Shown here piece by piece: positions 1 through 7,710 of a stretch of DNA of 39,029 nucleotides; within the stretch, counting starts at the first letter, position 1; every line of letters starts with the position of its first letter. The stretch covers positions 1 through 39,029 of the forward strand of contig JALSRD010000087.1 in the NCBI GenBank assembly GCA_026984935.1, read 5' to 3'. The notes below the pieces were generated by a model. It did not search any database. It had not been told where the DNA came from and worked only from the letters and a program-made list of their open reading frames with translations. This stretch comes from Desulfobacterales bacterium (GTDB lineage Bacteria; Desulfobacterota; Desulfobacteria; Desulfobacterales; JALSRD01). A program made the position numbers and the translations under genes.

Positions 1-592
1 TGGCCGAAAGCATCAGCAACGCCACGCGCGCGGGCAGGTAGATCATCACTTCCTCCCACACCACGCCGCGCTCGGCTTCGCCTAAAAAATGGGCCTCGTC
101 AAGCACCACCAGGTCCACTGCCAGCATGCGCCCGGCACCCATGGCGTCGTACAGCTGGTTGCGCAGAATCTCCGTGGTGCCCACGATGACCGGTGCATCC
201 GGATTTTCCTTGCGGTCGCCCGTCAGAATGCCGACCCGGGGGCGGCCGAAGGCGGCTGCAAACTCTTCGTACTTCGCATTGCTCAACGCCTTGAGCGGGG
301 TGGCGTACCAGGCGCTGCGGCCCTGTTCGAGAACCCGCAGGATCGCCTTTTCAGCGATCCAGGTTTTCCCGGACCCGGTGGGTGCCGTCACCAGGCAGTC
401 ATGGCGGGCAATGGTCTCCAAGGCTTCGCGCTGGAAAGGGTCGGCCCGAAAAGGCCTTTCCACCGGGGCCCCGATGCGTTCCAGAACCGCCTTGAGTCCG
501 GGGTCGGCTCCCGGCTTCAGCCGCCGGCGGGCACCTTGCGAGCGCCGTTTACGCCGACGCCCGTAAAAAGTCCTGTGGCGGCCGGTAGTCAT
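1..592 (-). CDS. DEAD/DEAH-box helicase (Ski2-like), N-terminal part, runs off the window
   Basis: The reading frame is open from an ATG at 592 to the window edge (197 codons). After a basic N-terminus (many Arg/Lys in the first 30 residues) it shows superfamily 2 helicase motifs in order: a Q-motif-like DPFQREAL, motif I TAPTGSGKT, motif Ia PLKALSNAKY, motif Ib-like GTTEILR, motif II DEAH and the start of motif III LLMLSA at the edge. The PLKALSN block followed by DEAH is typical of Ski2/Mtr4-like RNA helicases rather than RecQ or RecG. The ATG overlaps the cooC stop as TAATG, so it is probably translationally coupled to cooC. The C-terminal RecA-like domain lies outside the window. Helicase assignment is secure; the RNA target is not visible. 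Confidence 0.85.
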   Translation of the reverse strand, partial: MTTGRHRTFYGRRRKRRSQGARRRLKPGADPGLKAVLERIGAPVERPFRADPFQREALETIARHDCLVTAPTGSGKTWIAEKAILRVLEQGRSAWYATPLKALSNAKYEEFAAAFGRPRVGILTGDRKENPDAPVIVGTTEILRNQLYDAMGAGRMLAVDLVVLDEAHFLGEAERGVVWEEVMIYLPARVALLMLSA

Positions 593-1347
593 TAAAGTTC
601 GTTGATCATGCGGCAGACAGCGTCTTTGGCCGCCGTGCTGCGCTCATAAGGGGAGATGCCCTCCAGGTCCGCTTCGATCAGTGCGTCATCGTAGGGCATA
701 AAGCCGAGGAAATCGAAATCGGACAGATTCCGCTCAAGAAAATCCCGATCCCTTTCGCCGCGCACCTTGTTGCCCACCAGTTTGATCCGCGTCAGACCGA
801 TCTCGGCGGCCAGCTGCCGGATATGGCCGGCCGTCTCGATGCTGCGCCTTCCGGGTTCGACAACGACAATCAGCCTGTCCACGGACTTGGCGGTCCCCCG
901 GCCGAGGTGTTCGATGCCGGCTTCCATGTCCATGACCACGACTTCATCCCGCACCACCACCACGTGGCGCACCAACGCCTTTAAGAGGGTGCTCTCCGGG
1001 CAGAAGCAGCCGGCCCCGCCGCGCTCCACGCCGCCTAAGCGCATCATCTTGATGCGGTTCATTTTGGCTGAAAGCGCATCGGGCAGGTCGTCCACCTTGG
1101 GGTTGAGCCTGAAAAACTGGCCGATCCCGCCGGGCTGCGCGCCGGTGCGCTCGAAAATCAGCGACTTCATCTCGGAAATGGGCGTAATCGTCTCCGCACC
1201 GCGGATGCCGATGGCCGCCGCCAGGTTGGCGTCCGGGTCGGCATCGATGGCCAACACATGTTTGCCGTTCGCATCCAACGCCCGGATCATCAATGCGGAA
1301 AACGTGGTCTTGCCCACCCCCCCCTTACCACTGACTGCGATTTTCAT
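592..1347 (-). CDS. cooC: CooC-type nickel-insertion ATPase (CO dehydrogenase maturation)
   Basis: 251 residues. A MinD/NifH-like P-loop ATPase that in known systems helps insert nickel into the C-cluster of CO dehydrogenase. Visible are the deviant Walker A GKGGVGKTT at residues 8-16, a switch-like IDADPDANLA near 34-43, a CFC (C-x-C) motif at residues 114-116 that matches the metal-binding C-x-C of characterised CooC proteins, and DMEAG as Walker B. I start at the ATG at 1347, not the longer frame, because AAAGGA lies just upstream and the P-loop sits at the extreme N-terminus as in the family. A sigma-70-like promoter lies about 65 bp upstream. No CODH genes are in the window. Presence of CooC fits an organism using the Wood-Ljungdahl pathway. 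Confidence 0.85.
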   Translation of the reverse strand: MKIAVSGKGGVGKTTFSALMIRALDANGKHVLAIDADPDANLAAAIGIRGAETITPISEMKSLIFERTGAQPGGIGQFFRLNPKVDDLPDALSAKMNRIKMMRLGGVERGGAGCFCPESTLLKALVRHVVVVRDEVVVMDMEAGIEHLGRGTAKSVDRLIVVVEPGRRSIETAGHIRQLAAEIGLTRIKLVGNKVRGERDRDFLERNLSDFDFLGFMPYDDALIEADLEGISPYERSTAAKDAVCRMINEL

Positions 1348-1413
1348 AACCGTTCCTTTCGCTAGCCATCCATGAGTACCAACGGCCAGGTCCTCTCCGA
1401 CCCGCTGTTTCCT

Positions 1414-1441
1414 ATTATAAGACACTGTCCGTCGGGGGCAA
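1414..1441 (-). promoter_or_regulatory. Putative sigma-70 promoter of cooC
   Basis: On the minus strand a perfect TATAAT (1414-1419) is preceded, 16 bp away, by TTGCCC (1436-1441; 4 of 6 match to TTGACA). Transcription would start near 1407, leaving a leader of about 60 nt before the cooC ATG at 1347. This suggests cooC and the helicase gene form a unit of their own rather than only the tail of the aromatic operon. Confidence 0.5.
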
Positions 1442-1545
1442 GCATGGTTTGCGAATCGCGGCGGTAGGCATCAACTTTCTGCCGCACCAACCTTCGGCGA
1501 CCGCCATCCAATCCAGTCTGGACAAAGTTGGCTGCGGATTTCAGT

Positions 1546-1770
1546 TTACACCTTCGCCGGCGGCAGAGATTTTTTACGGGGCTGGGCTGCGGTAGTCAGG
1601 TCAATCAGGTCGTTGACGTTAAGTTCCAGCATCTTGGCCGACGCCAGAATGCGGTCGGCGTTACGCACCAAGGCGGGAAAATCCGGCTGCACGGTCTTGA
1701 GCCGGGCCGCGATTTCCCGCAACTGGCGTATATCCCGGTCGATCTGCTCGAGCTGCTTCCAATCCTGCAT
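1546..1770 (-). CDS. Small charged helical protein of unknown function
   Basis: 74 residues, starting MQDWKQLEQIDRD. I chose the ATG at 1770 because GGAGGATTC sits directly before it; the upstream frame extension has no such signal. The protein is predicted by eye to be mostly alpha-helical (alternating Leu/Ile with Asp, Arg, Glu) with a basic, proline-containing tail. No signal peptide, membrane segment or recognised domain is visible. It lies 113 bp after the CoA-ligase gene and about 200 bp before cooC on the same strand, so it could belong to either unit. I do not recognise the family. Confidence 0.6.
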   Translation of the reverse strand: MQDWKQLEQIDRDIRQLREIAARLKTVQPDFPALVRNADRILASAKMLELNVNDLIDLTTAAQPRKKSLPPAKV

Positions 1771-1883
1771 TGAATCCTCCGCATTGTCTTTTGTCCGTGG
1801 CCGGTAGTCCGTTTGGAAATCCTGGCATCCCACTGCAACGGACAACGGACCACTGGCAACCGACCAACCCGTCTGTGGCTGAT

Positions 1884-3221
1884 TTATCCGTGCCGCTTTC
1901 TCAGATCCTTGAACCGCCGGGCCTTGACCTCATAGCGCGGCAGGCGGCCGTACTCGTGAAATTCCAGCTGGTAGCCAAGGTTGGTCTTGAGCCGCAGCTG
2001 GTCCTTGAGCCGCGCCTCGATCTCACCGGCGCGGTCTTTGGCACCGGGCATCAGCTCGACCTTGAGGGTGATGCTGTCCATGTTGCCCGGGCGCTCCACG
2101 ACGACTTCGTACTCGTCTCCCAGGCCGTCGATGCCGCGCACCACCTCTTCGATGGCGGCCGGCGCCAGCAGCACGCCCTTGACCTTGGTGATGTCGTCGG
2201 CGCGGCCCACCACACCGCCTTTTATCAGGCGGAAGCTGCGCCCGCAGTCACAGGGATGTTCGTCCCACTCGATGACGTCCTTGGCGTCGAAGCGCACACA
2301 GGGCTGGGCAAAACGGTCCAGCGCCGTGATGATCATCTTTCCGCGGCGGCCGGGCTTTTCGATGACCTCGCCGGTCTGCAGATCCTCGATCTCCACCAGG
2401 AAGAAGGCCTCGTTGACGTGCATGCCGGCCGGCTTGTTCCGGCACTCGAAGGACCAGGCCCCGATCTCGGTGGCCCCGGCGTGGTCGTAGACGTCGGCAT
2501 TCCAGGCCGTTTCCATGCGCCGCTTGGTGGTGGGGATGCTGGCGCCCGGCTCTCCGGCGCAGGTGATCTTTTCGATGGTCAGGTCGGCCGGATCGATGCC
2601 CATTCTGCTTCTGGCCGTGTCGGCCATGCCCAGCACGTAGGTGGGGGTGGCCATCATGGCCGTGGCCCGCAGTTCCTGGATCTTGAGGATGCGCGCCTGG
2701 GTATCCAGCACCCCGCCGGGCACCACCTCGCAGCCCAGCTTCTCGGCGGCGTAGTGCCCGGCCCAGAAGGCCACGAAGATGTTGTAACCGAAGGGAATGA
2801 AGACCCGGTCACGGGGACGGTAGCCCTGGGCCCACAGGATATAGGCCCAGCACTCGGCCCACCACTCCCAGTCCTGCCAGGTGTCAGGCTGATAGACCGG
2901 CCGGCCGGTGGTGCCGCTGGTCTGACGGAAGGCGGAAACCTCCTCCAGGGGCACGCACAGAGCATCTCCGTATGGGAAGGGGTCTTTCCCCTGGATATCG
3001 CGCATCATGGATTTTTCTACCTTGGGCACCCGCCGGATGTCCTCGAAGGTGTGGATGTCCCCGGGCGTAATGCCGGCGTCGTCGTAGAGCGAACGGTGGA
3101 ACCGCGAGTGTTCGTAGGCCCATTGAAAAATGCGCTTGAACTTGGCCAACTGCAGCGCCTGCAGCCGCTCCCGCGGCAGGGTCTCCAGGTAAGGGTTCCA
3201 GTACGGGCTGTCTGCCATCAT
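1884..3221 (-). CDS. PaaK-type aryl-CoA ligase (AMP-forming)
   Basis: 445 residues, the usual size of phenylacetate-CoA ligase family enzymes. These activate an aromatic acid with ATP to an acyl-adenylate and then transfer it to CoA. The phosphate-binding loop TSGTTGRP is at residues 101-108; further family features are CAGEPG, the adenylate-binding stretch DHAGATEIG, and the hinge and C-terminal domain beginning near GRADDITKVKG. The C-terminal domain is of the short PaaK type. The gene starts at the ATG at 3221, which overlaps the ubiX stop as ATGA, with GGGAGG upstream; a second ATG follows immediately. As last gene of the pps/ubiD operon it is the natural candidate to make 4-hydroxybenzoyl-CoA (or 4-aminobenzoyl-CoA) from the carboxylation product. 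The substrate is inferred from context only. Confidence 0.85.
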   Translation of the reverse strand: MMADSPYWNPYLETLPRERLQALQLAKFKRIFQWAYEHSRFHRSLYDDAGITPGDIHTFEDIRRVPKVEKSMMRDIQGKDPFPYGDALCVPLEEVSAFRQTSGTTGRPVYQPDTWQDWEWWAECWAYILWAQGYRPRDRVFIPFGYNIFVAFWAGHYAAEKLGCEVVPGGVLDTQARILKIQELRATAMMATPTYVLGMADTARSRMGIDPADLTIEKITCAGEPGASIPTTKRRMETAWNADVYDHAGATEIGAWSFECRNKPAGMHVNEAFFLVEIEDLQTGEVIEKPGRRGKMIITALDRFAQPCVRFDAKDVIEWDEHPCDCGRSFRLIKGGVVGRADDITKVKGVLLAPAAIEEVVRGIDGLGDEYEVVVERPGNMDSITLKVELMPGAKDRAGEIEARLKDQLRLKTNLGYQLEFHEYGRLPRYEVKARRFKDLRKRHG

Positions 3222-3850
3222 GGGTCGCCTCCCGCGCGGCTCCCAGCCACGGCCATGCCGAAAGCGCCGCGCCGCTTGTCTTCCTCTTGCTCCTCGCCCC
3301 AGCGCCGGAAGAGCGAATGCCGGATGCCGAAGTAGTCGAAGATCTTGCCGATGGTCTGGTCCACGATATCGTCGATGGTCTTGGGCTGGTGATAAAAGGA
3401 GGGGATGGGCGGCAGGATGTGGGCCCCCATGTCGGCCGCCAGGCTCATCAGGCGCAGGTGGCCCTTGTGCAGCGGCGTCTCCCGTACCACCAGCACGAGC
3501 TTGCGCTTTTCCTTGAGGGTCACGTCGGCCGCCCGCACCAGCAGATTGGTGTTGTAGGAATTGGCGATTCCCGAGAGCGACTTGATGGTGCACGGCGCCA
3601 CGATCATGCCCGCGGTGAGAAAAGAGCCGGAAGATACCGCCGCCGCCATGTCCGTGTCGTCGTACACGCGGCCGGCCATGGCTGCCACCTGGTCGGCCGT
3701 GTAAGGCGTCTCGATCTCGATGTTCAGTTTGCCGGCTCCGGAGATGATCAGGTGGGTCTCGTACTGGCTCTCCTGAAGCAGGTTCAGAATACGCACCCCG
3801 TACGTCACGCCGCTGGCGCCGGAGATACCGATGACGATTCGTCTGGACAT
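3218..3850 (-). CDS. ubiX: UbiX-type flavin prenyltransferase
   Basis: 210 residues. UbiX joins dimethylallyl phosphate to FMN to give prenylated FMN, the cofactor of UbiD (de)carboxylases. Visible are the N-terminal flavodoxin-like GISGASG at residues 8-14, the SSGSF stretch with APCTIKSLSGIA, the conserved RETPLH segment and the C-terminal FYHQPKTIDDIVDQT helix. The ATG at 3850 has GGGGAGGCGAAAGG upstream. Its first 46 bp overlap the 3' end of the LpdD-like gene, and its stop overlaps the ligase start. The C-terminus carries about 25 extra residues rich in Arg, Glu and Gly beyond the usual core. Presence in the operon directly supports a prenyl-FMN-dependent carboxylase. Confidence 0.9.
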   Translation of the reverse strand: MSRRIVIGISGASGVTYGVRILNLLQESQYETHLIISGAGKLNIEIETPYTADQVAAMAGRVYDDTDMAAAVSSGSFLTAGMIVAPCTIKSLSGIANSYNTNLLVRAADVTLKEKRKLVLVVRETPLHKGHLRLMSLAADMGAHILPPIPSFYHQPKTIDDIVDQTIGKIFDYFGIRHSLFRRWGEEQEEDKRRGAFGMAVAGSRAGGDP

Positions 3851-4272
3851 GAATTACCTTTCGCCTCCCCATGGCAGCCGGAGCCATTTCCTACCGCCAC
3901 TTGTTCGAGTATCAGACCCGTCAGCACACGGCTGTTTTTGACCACCTGGGCGATACCGTTCTCGTCCAGATTGTCCCAGTGAATACCGGCGGTGACCACC
4001 ACCGCGCTGTTCACGCTGGATGCAACGGCCAGGGCGATCTCGCGGGCCAGCAGGTCTTCCTTGTGGCCCACGTAGCACAGCACCGATGCCGAGGCGCTCG
4101 GCTGCGCCGGGTCCTTCAGGCTGGGTCTTGGTTGGGCCGCGGCCACGGCTCCGATGTGCGGCCGTTGCCCGCCCCACACGGCCACCAGCAGATCCGGGCC
4201 GATGCGCCGTATGGCGGCCGTCAGGTCATAGCTGCCCGTGCGGGTGCGCACCGTAAACGCTTCCGGGTTCAC
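3805..4272 (-). CDS. LpdD-like protein (putative prenylated-flavin chaperone / small carboxylase partner)
   Basis: 155 residues. The central part (IGPDLLVAVWGG, PHIGAVAAAQPRPSLKDP, GHKEDLLA, VVVTAGIHWDNLDENGI) resembles my recollection of the family of LpdD, the small partner in the LpdBCD gallate decarboxylase system, described as a prenylated-flavin chaperone-like domain. No membrane segment or signal peptide is seen; the last 30 residues are Ser/Pro/Ala-rich and probably disordered. The start is GTG at 4272, overlapping the ppsC stop as GTGA, with no clear ribosome-binding site, so translation is probably coupled. An alternative is that it replaces the small PpcC subunit of the Thauera phenylphosphate carboxylase. 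The family call rests on memory of motifs, without a search. Confidence 0.65.
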   Translation of the reverse strand: MNPEAFTVRTRTGSYDLTAAIRRIGPDLLVAVWGGQRPHIGAVAAAQPRPSLKDPAQPSASASVLCYVGHKEDLLAREIALAVASSVNSAVVVTAGIHWDNLDENGIAQVVKNSRVLTGLILEQVAVGNGSGCHGEAKGNSCPDESSSVSPAPAA

Positions 4273-4919
4273 GGGGTGGCCACACGCTCGATGATCTGGT
4301 ATCTGCTCGCCTCGACCGCCTGGATCACGGCATCGGGATCCGGGGCTTTGAAGCGTACCACCAGCCGTTGCTTACCGGACTGCGGATCCTTCAGATTGAA
4401 GAGGCTGTGCAGAATACCGCCGGCAGCGGCAACCGCCTCCACCACCTCGACGGCCATGCGTTCGCCGCCCTGCCGGCCGCATTCCAGTGACACCCCGGCA
4501 ATTTCTTCTTCGATGCCCAGGATCTGGTAGAGGGAATCGAAGATGTCCAGGTAGGAAACCGTACCGGTGAGACGGTCGCCGTCCAAAATGGGGAAAAAGC
4601 TGCGGCCGAACTTTTTCCCCTTGGAAAGGGCGGTTTCCACGGTGTCGTTGGCCGACAGGGTTTCGGGCTTGCGCACCATCAGGTCCTTCACCTTCAGGCG
4701 GGTGTTGAAGTAATTGAGTTCGTGGATGCTCTCGGCGGCCGTCACGCAGGAGGCGGCCTCACGCAGGTCGCGGCGGGCCAGGATGCCGCGCAGCCGGCCG
4801 TCGTCGACCACGGGAATGAAAGGCAGCCCGCATTGTGCGAAGACACTCAAGGCCTCGCTGGCCAGCATGTCGCTGTGAATGGTAATGGGATCTTTGCGCA
4901 TCCAGTTTCTGATAATCAT
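4269..4919 (-). CDS. ppsC: Phenylphosphate synthase subunit C-like CBS-domain protein
   Basis: 216 residues, about 24 kDa, equal to the size of PpsC, the stimulating third protein of Thauera phenylphosphate synthase. Two CBS motifs occupy roughly residues 1-65 (MRKDPITIHSD, FIPVVDDGRLRGILARRDL) and 78-135 (VRKPETLSANDTV, FFPILDGDRLTGTVSYLDI). Residues 145-216 form an ACT-like beta-alpha domain. CBS pairs bind adenine nucleotides, which suits an activator of an ATP-splitting enzyme. Its ATG overlaps the upstream stop as ATGA and its stop overlaps the next gene as GTGA. It is separated from ppsAB by the ubiD and Tm-1-like genes. A CBS protein alone could be anything; the pps assignment comes from size and context. 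Confidence 0.75.
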   Translation of the reverse strand: MIIRNWMRKDPITIHSDMLASEALSVFAQCGLPFIPVVDDGRLRGILARRDLREAASCVTAAESIHELNYFNTRLKVKDLMVRKPETLSANDTVETALSKGKKFGRSFFPILDGDRLTGTVSYLDIFDSLYQILGIEEEIAGVSLECGRQGGERMAVEVVEAVAAAGGILHSLFNLKDPQSGKQRLVVRFKAPDPDAVIQAVEASRYQIIERVATP

Positions 4920-6163
4920 GACGACGATTCCTTCATTTGCATGTACAGGCGGTGGAACAGCGCCACGGCCGCTTGTCCGAATTCCGGCGTGTTCAGGTGC
5001 AGGTCGACCTCCTCTACGGGGATTTCAGCCTTCAGCTTTTTTTTAAGGGCCGTCACGAAGGCGCGGTCGGCTTCCGGGTCGAACAGAGGCCGGCCTTCCT
5101 TGTTCAGCGAACTCCAGCCTTTGAGGGGGATCAACACGGCACAGGGTGCCTGGCTGCGGTTCAGGCGCTCGGCCATGACCTTTGCCATTTTCTCCAGTTC
5201 CCCGCCACTGGTGCGCACCTCGATGCGCAGCCTGTCGATCACCGCCTGGGGGCGGTCGCGGTACCTTTCCAGCAGTTCCTGGTTCCCGCCCACGCTGAGC
5301 ATGTCCAGCCCCGAGGGTGACACCACCTGCGGAATGCCGCTTTCAGCCGCCGCCAGCAGACGGTCGTCACCGGCGGCACAGTTGCCCCCCAGCAGCGTCT
5401 CGCCGATACCACGGGAAACGATGTCGATAACCCCGGAAAACCACCCGTCGCGGATAAGTTCATCCATGGCGCGGTCGCCGCGGCCCTGAGCGTGGCAGGG
5501 CACAGGGGTGTAGCCCCGGTCCCGCAGATAGTGAATGGCCGGCTCCACGGCCCGCTCGGCAAAGCCGAAGGAAGTGATGGCCACCACGGGCCTGTCGAAA
5601 TCCACTTTCCAGCCCGGCGACATCTCCACCATGCCGCAGATGGCGCCCACGGCGTTGATCAGCTGGGTCTTCAAAATGGGGTTGAGTTCCACCACGTCCA
5701 CCACCGTGTTGAGCATGGTGATATCCTTGGTGCCCACGTATTTGCCCACGTATTTGGGGTGGCCCGCCATGGAGGAGGCCATCAGTTTGGGCATGCCAAA
5801 GGGCATGGACTGCATGATGCTGGTGGACACCAGCGAGGATGTCCCACCCCCCACGCCCAGCACGCCGTGCACCCTGCCGTCCTCGAACAGTTCGCGCACG
5901 ATTTTGCGGGCCCCGCGCACCTGGTTGTCGGTGGCTTTCTGGCGCTCTTGGCGGTACAGCCGGCGGACCTCGTCGATGGGCAGGCCACCGGCCTCGGCCA
6001 CCTGCTCACAGGTGATGTCACCCTCGAAAAAAGGGACCTGCTCCATGGAAAAATCCAGCAGGATAGCGTCGTGCCCCCGGGACTGGATGAGCTCCTTGAC
6101 CATCTCGAACTCGGCGCCGCGGGTGTCCAGGTTGGCGATGACCAGTACCGTCTTCTTATCCAT
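4916..6163 (-). CDS. Tm-1-like ATP-binding domain protein (UPF0261)
   Basis: 415 residues. The N-terminal sequence KTVLVIANLDTRGAEFEMVK followed by LGVGGGTSS and the SMAGHPKYVG and VVELN segments match the UPF0261/Tm-1-like family. Members include the N-terminal domain of the tomato resistance protein Tm-1 and many bacterial proteins of uncertain role; the family binds ATP. I start at the ATG at 6163, where the family N-terminus begins; a longer frame starts with TTG inside the end of ubiD. It lies between the carboxylase and ppsC genes and overlaps ppsC by ATGA, so it is expected in near-fixed ratio with the pathway enzymes. No role in phenol metabolism is known to me. Family assignment is good, function open. 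Confidence 0.8.
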   Translation of the reverse strand: MDKKTVLVIANLDTRGAEFEMVKELIQSRGHDAILLDFSMEQVPFFEGDITCEQVAEAGGLPIDEVRRLYRQERQKATDNQVRGARKIVRELFEDGRVHGVLGVGGGTSSLVSTSIMQSMPFGMPKLMASSMAGHPKYVGKYVGTKDITMLNTVVDVVELNPILKTQLINAVGAICGMVEMSPGWKVDFDRPVVAITSFGFAERAVEPAIHYLRDRGYTPVPCHAQGRGDRAMDELIRDGWFSGVIDIVSRGIGETLLGGNCAAGDDRLLAAAESGIPQVVSPSGLDMLSVGGNQELLERYRDRPQAVIDRLRIEVRTSGGELEKMAKVMAERLNRSQAPCAVLIPLKGWSSLNKEGRPLFDPEADRAFVTALKKKLKAEIPVEEVDLHLNTPEFGQAAVALFHRLYMQMKESSS

Positions 6164-6245
6164 ATTGTCTGCCGTCTCCCCGTTGCAAGATTCCCCCCCG
6201 TCCCCGGCATCAACCGTCGGCGGCGGGGTTGGGTTACCGGTGCGT

Positions 6246-7652
6246 CTACAACCCAAATTCGGACCAGCGCGCCTTGACGCGTTTCAGCACGTCGGGGTCC
6301 AGCTCGATGGGAATCGGCTTCTCCTTCCACTCGTAAGGAATGGTGGCATCCATCAACAGCCGCCCGGTGATCTCGCGCGCATCGATGGGTAAGGACGGAT
6401 CCAGCGGGGTGGACCGGCCGCGCTTGATGATCTGGCAGCGGTTGGGCTGAAAGCGGAAGCTCAGCGCGTACATGACGCGCGGGATATCCCACGGGTCGAT
6501 ATCGTCGTCAACCACGATGACGGTTTTCAGGCCGTAGGCACCCATCTCCGTGGAGATGGCGGCCGTCAGCACCTGGTCCGCATGACCGGGATACATCTGC
6601 TTCATGGAAATGATGGCCAGAAAGCGTCCGGAGCCCTCCGGCGGGCAGTAAACCCCCTTGAGGCCCGGGATCTTCATGGCCAGCAGCTGCTGCCAGAGGT
6701 TGGCCCCGTATGACAGCGCCATGGTCATGTGGGTGTCGGTCACGGCCCTGCCCACGGTGGTGCCCCAGAAAATGGGGTTGTCGCGGTAGGTCACGCATTT
6801 GGCGTCGATGAAGTTGCGGGGGTCGGTGCCCACTCCCGAGTAATAACCCGTGTACTCCCCGAAGGGGCCCTCGTCCATGAATTTCTCGGCATCCACCTCG
6901 CCTTCCACCACGATCTCGGCGTGGGCCGGGATGGGCAGATCCACGGTCTCGCCCCGCACCACCTCAATGGGTTCGCCGCGCAGGGCGCCGGCCACGTCGT
7001 ACTCGGAGACAAAGGCCGAAACCCGGGCAGCGCCCAGAATGAACAACAGCGGGTCACAGCCCACGATGGAAGCCACTGGCATGGGTTTTCCCAGGGCCTG
7101 GTATTTTTTCAGCATGATGTCGGCATGTTTGCCCTTGATGAACTGGGTGCCGATCTTGTCTTTTCCCAGCAGCTGCCCGCGGTAGGTGCCCAGGTTAACC
7201 CAGCCGCTGTCCGGATCCTTGGTAATGACAAAATGGGCCGTGCCGTAAAACCGGCCGCCGTCCAGGGGATAGAACTTGGGTACCGGAAACTTGAACAGGT
7301 CCACCTCGTCGCCCATCATCTTGTTCTGTTTGCAGGGGGCATCGGCAGGGTCGATCTCCTTGGGCGGCAGCAGGTTTTCCCCCAGTTTCGCCCAGGCCGC
7401 GTACAGATCGCCCAGGCTGGAGTTTTCGGGCTGGCCCATGATGACCGCCAACCTTTCGACGGTGGTGCACACACTGGTAATTACCGGTGTATCGTAGCCT
7501 TTGACGTTTTCAAACAGCAGGGCCGGACCGCTCTGCTCTTCGTTCAGTTTGGCGATGTGGGACAGTTCCAGGTCCCAGTCCACCTCGGCCTTGATGCGTT
7601 TCAGCAGTCCCCTTTCCTCACAGGCCGCCACAAAATCCCGCATGTCCTTCAT
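6246..7652 (-). CDS. UbiD-family carboxylase, probable phenylphosphate carboxylase catalytic subunit
   Basis: 468 residues, normal for the UbiD family of prenyl-FMN-dependent (de)carboxylases. The catalytic pattern is complete: Arg158 in NLGTYR, and Glu261 and Glu266 in EGPFGEY, with spacing close to the Arg173/Glu277/Glu282 triad of Aspergillus Fdc1. Metal/cofactor-site segments (for example WGTTVGRAVTD, VDDDIDPWD and the IKRGRSTPLDPS block) are also present. The ATG at 7652 has GAAAGGAG upstream. Following ppsA and ppsB, it would correspond to PpcA/PpcB of Thauera and carboxylate phenylphosphate to 4-hydroxybenzoate. Only one such subunit is here, whereas Thauera has two. A substrate other than phenylphosphate (for example phenylphosphoamidate from aniline) cannot be excluded. 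Confidence 0.85.
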   Translation of the reverse strand: MKDMRDFVAACEERGLLKRIKAEVDWDLELSHIAKLNEEQSGPALLFENVKGYDTPVITSVCTTVERLAVIMGQPENSSLGDLYAAWAKLGENLLPPKEIDPADAPCKQNKMMGDEVDLFKFPVPKFYPLDGGRFYGTAHFVITKDPDSGWVNLGTYRGQLLGKDKIGTQFIKGKHADIMLKKYQALGKPMPVASIVGCDPLLFILGAARVSAFVSEYDVAGALRGEPIEVVRGETVDLPIPAHAEIVVEGEVDAEKFMDEGPFGEYTGYYSGVGTDPRNFIDAKCVTYRDNPIFWGTTVGRAVTDTHMTMALSYGANLWQQLLAMKIPGLKGVYCPPEGSGRFLAIISMKQMYPGHADQVLTAAISTEMGAYGLKTVIVVDDDIDPWDIPRVMYALSFRFQPNRCQIIKRGRSTPLDPSLPIDAREITGRLLMDATIPYEWKEKPIPIELDPDVLKRVKARWSEFGL

Positions 7653-7685
7653 GTAATGACTCCTTTCATATTTTGAGCTCTCGGC

Positions 7686-7710
7686 TATCAGCTGACACCC
7701 GGTGCTGATA
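7686..7710. repeat. Inverted repeat between ppsB and the ubiD gene
   Basis: TATCAGC (7686-7692) and GCTGATA (7704-7710) form a perfect 7-bp inverted repeat with an 11-nt loop; CACC/GGTG inside gives an alternative fold. It lies in the only sizeable gap (67 bp) inside the first half of the operon. No T-run follows on the minus strand, so a processing or stabilising hairpin is more likely than a terminator. Confidence 0.35.

Noticed and set aside
1771-1883. Repetitive-looking GTCCGTTG/CCACTGG spacer after the ligase gene
   Set aside because: Only short imperfect motifs recur (CAACGGACAACGGACCAC and similar); too degenerate to call a repeat array or a CRISPR.
1770-3335. 521-codon open frame on the plus strand opposite the CoA ligase
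   Set aside because: Shadow frame; the ligase on the minus strand has all family motifs and a good start.
1884-3887. 667-codon continuous frame suggesting a fusion of the ligase with an N-terminal extension
   Set aside because: The first 220 residues are the out-of-frame reading of ubiX (Arg/Gly/His-rich, no domain); the ligase has its own ATG with a ribosome-binding site at 3221.
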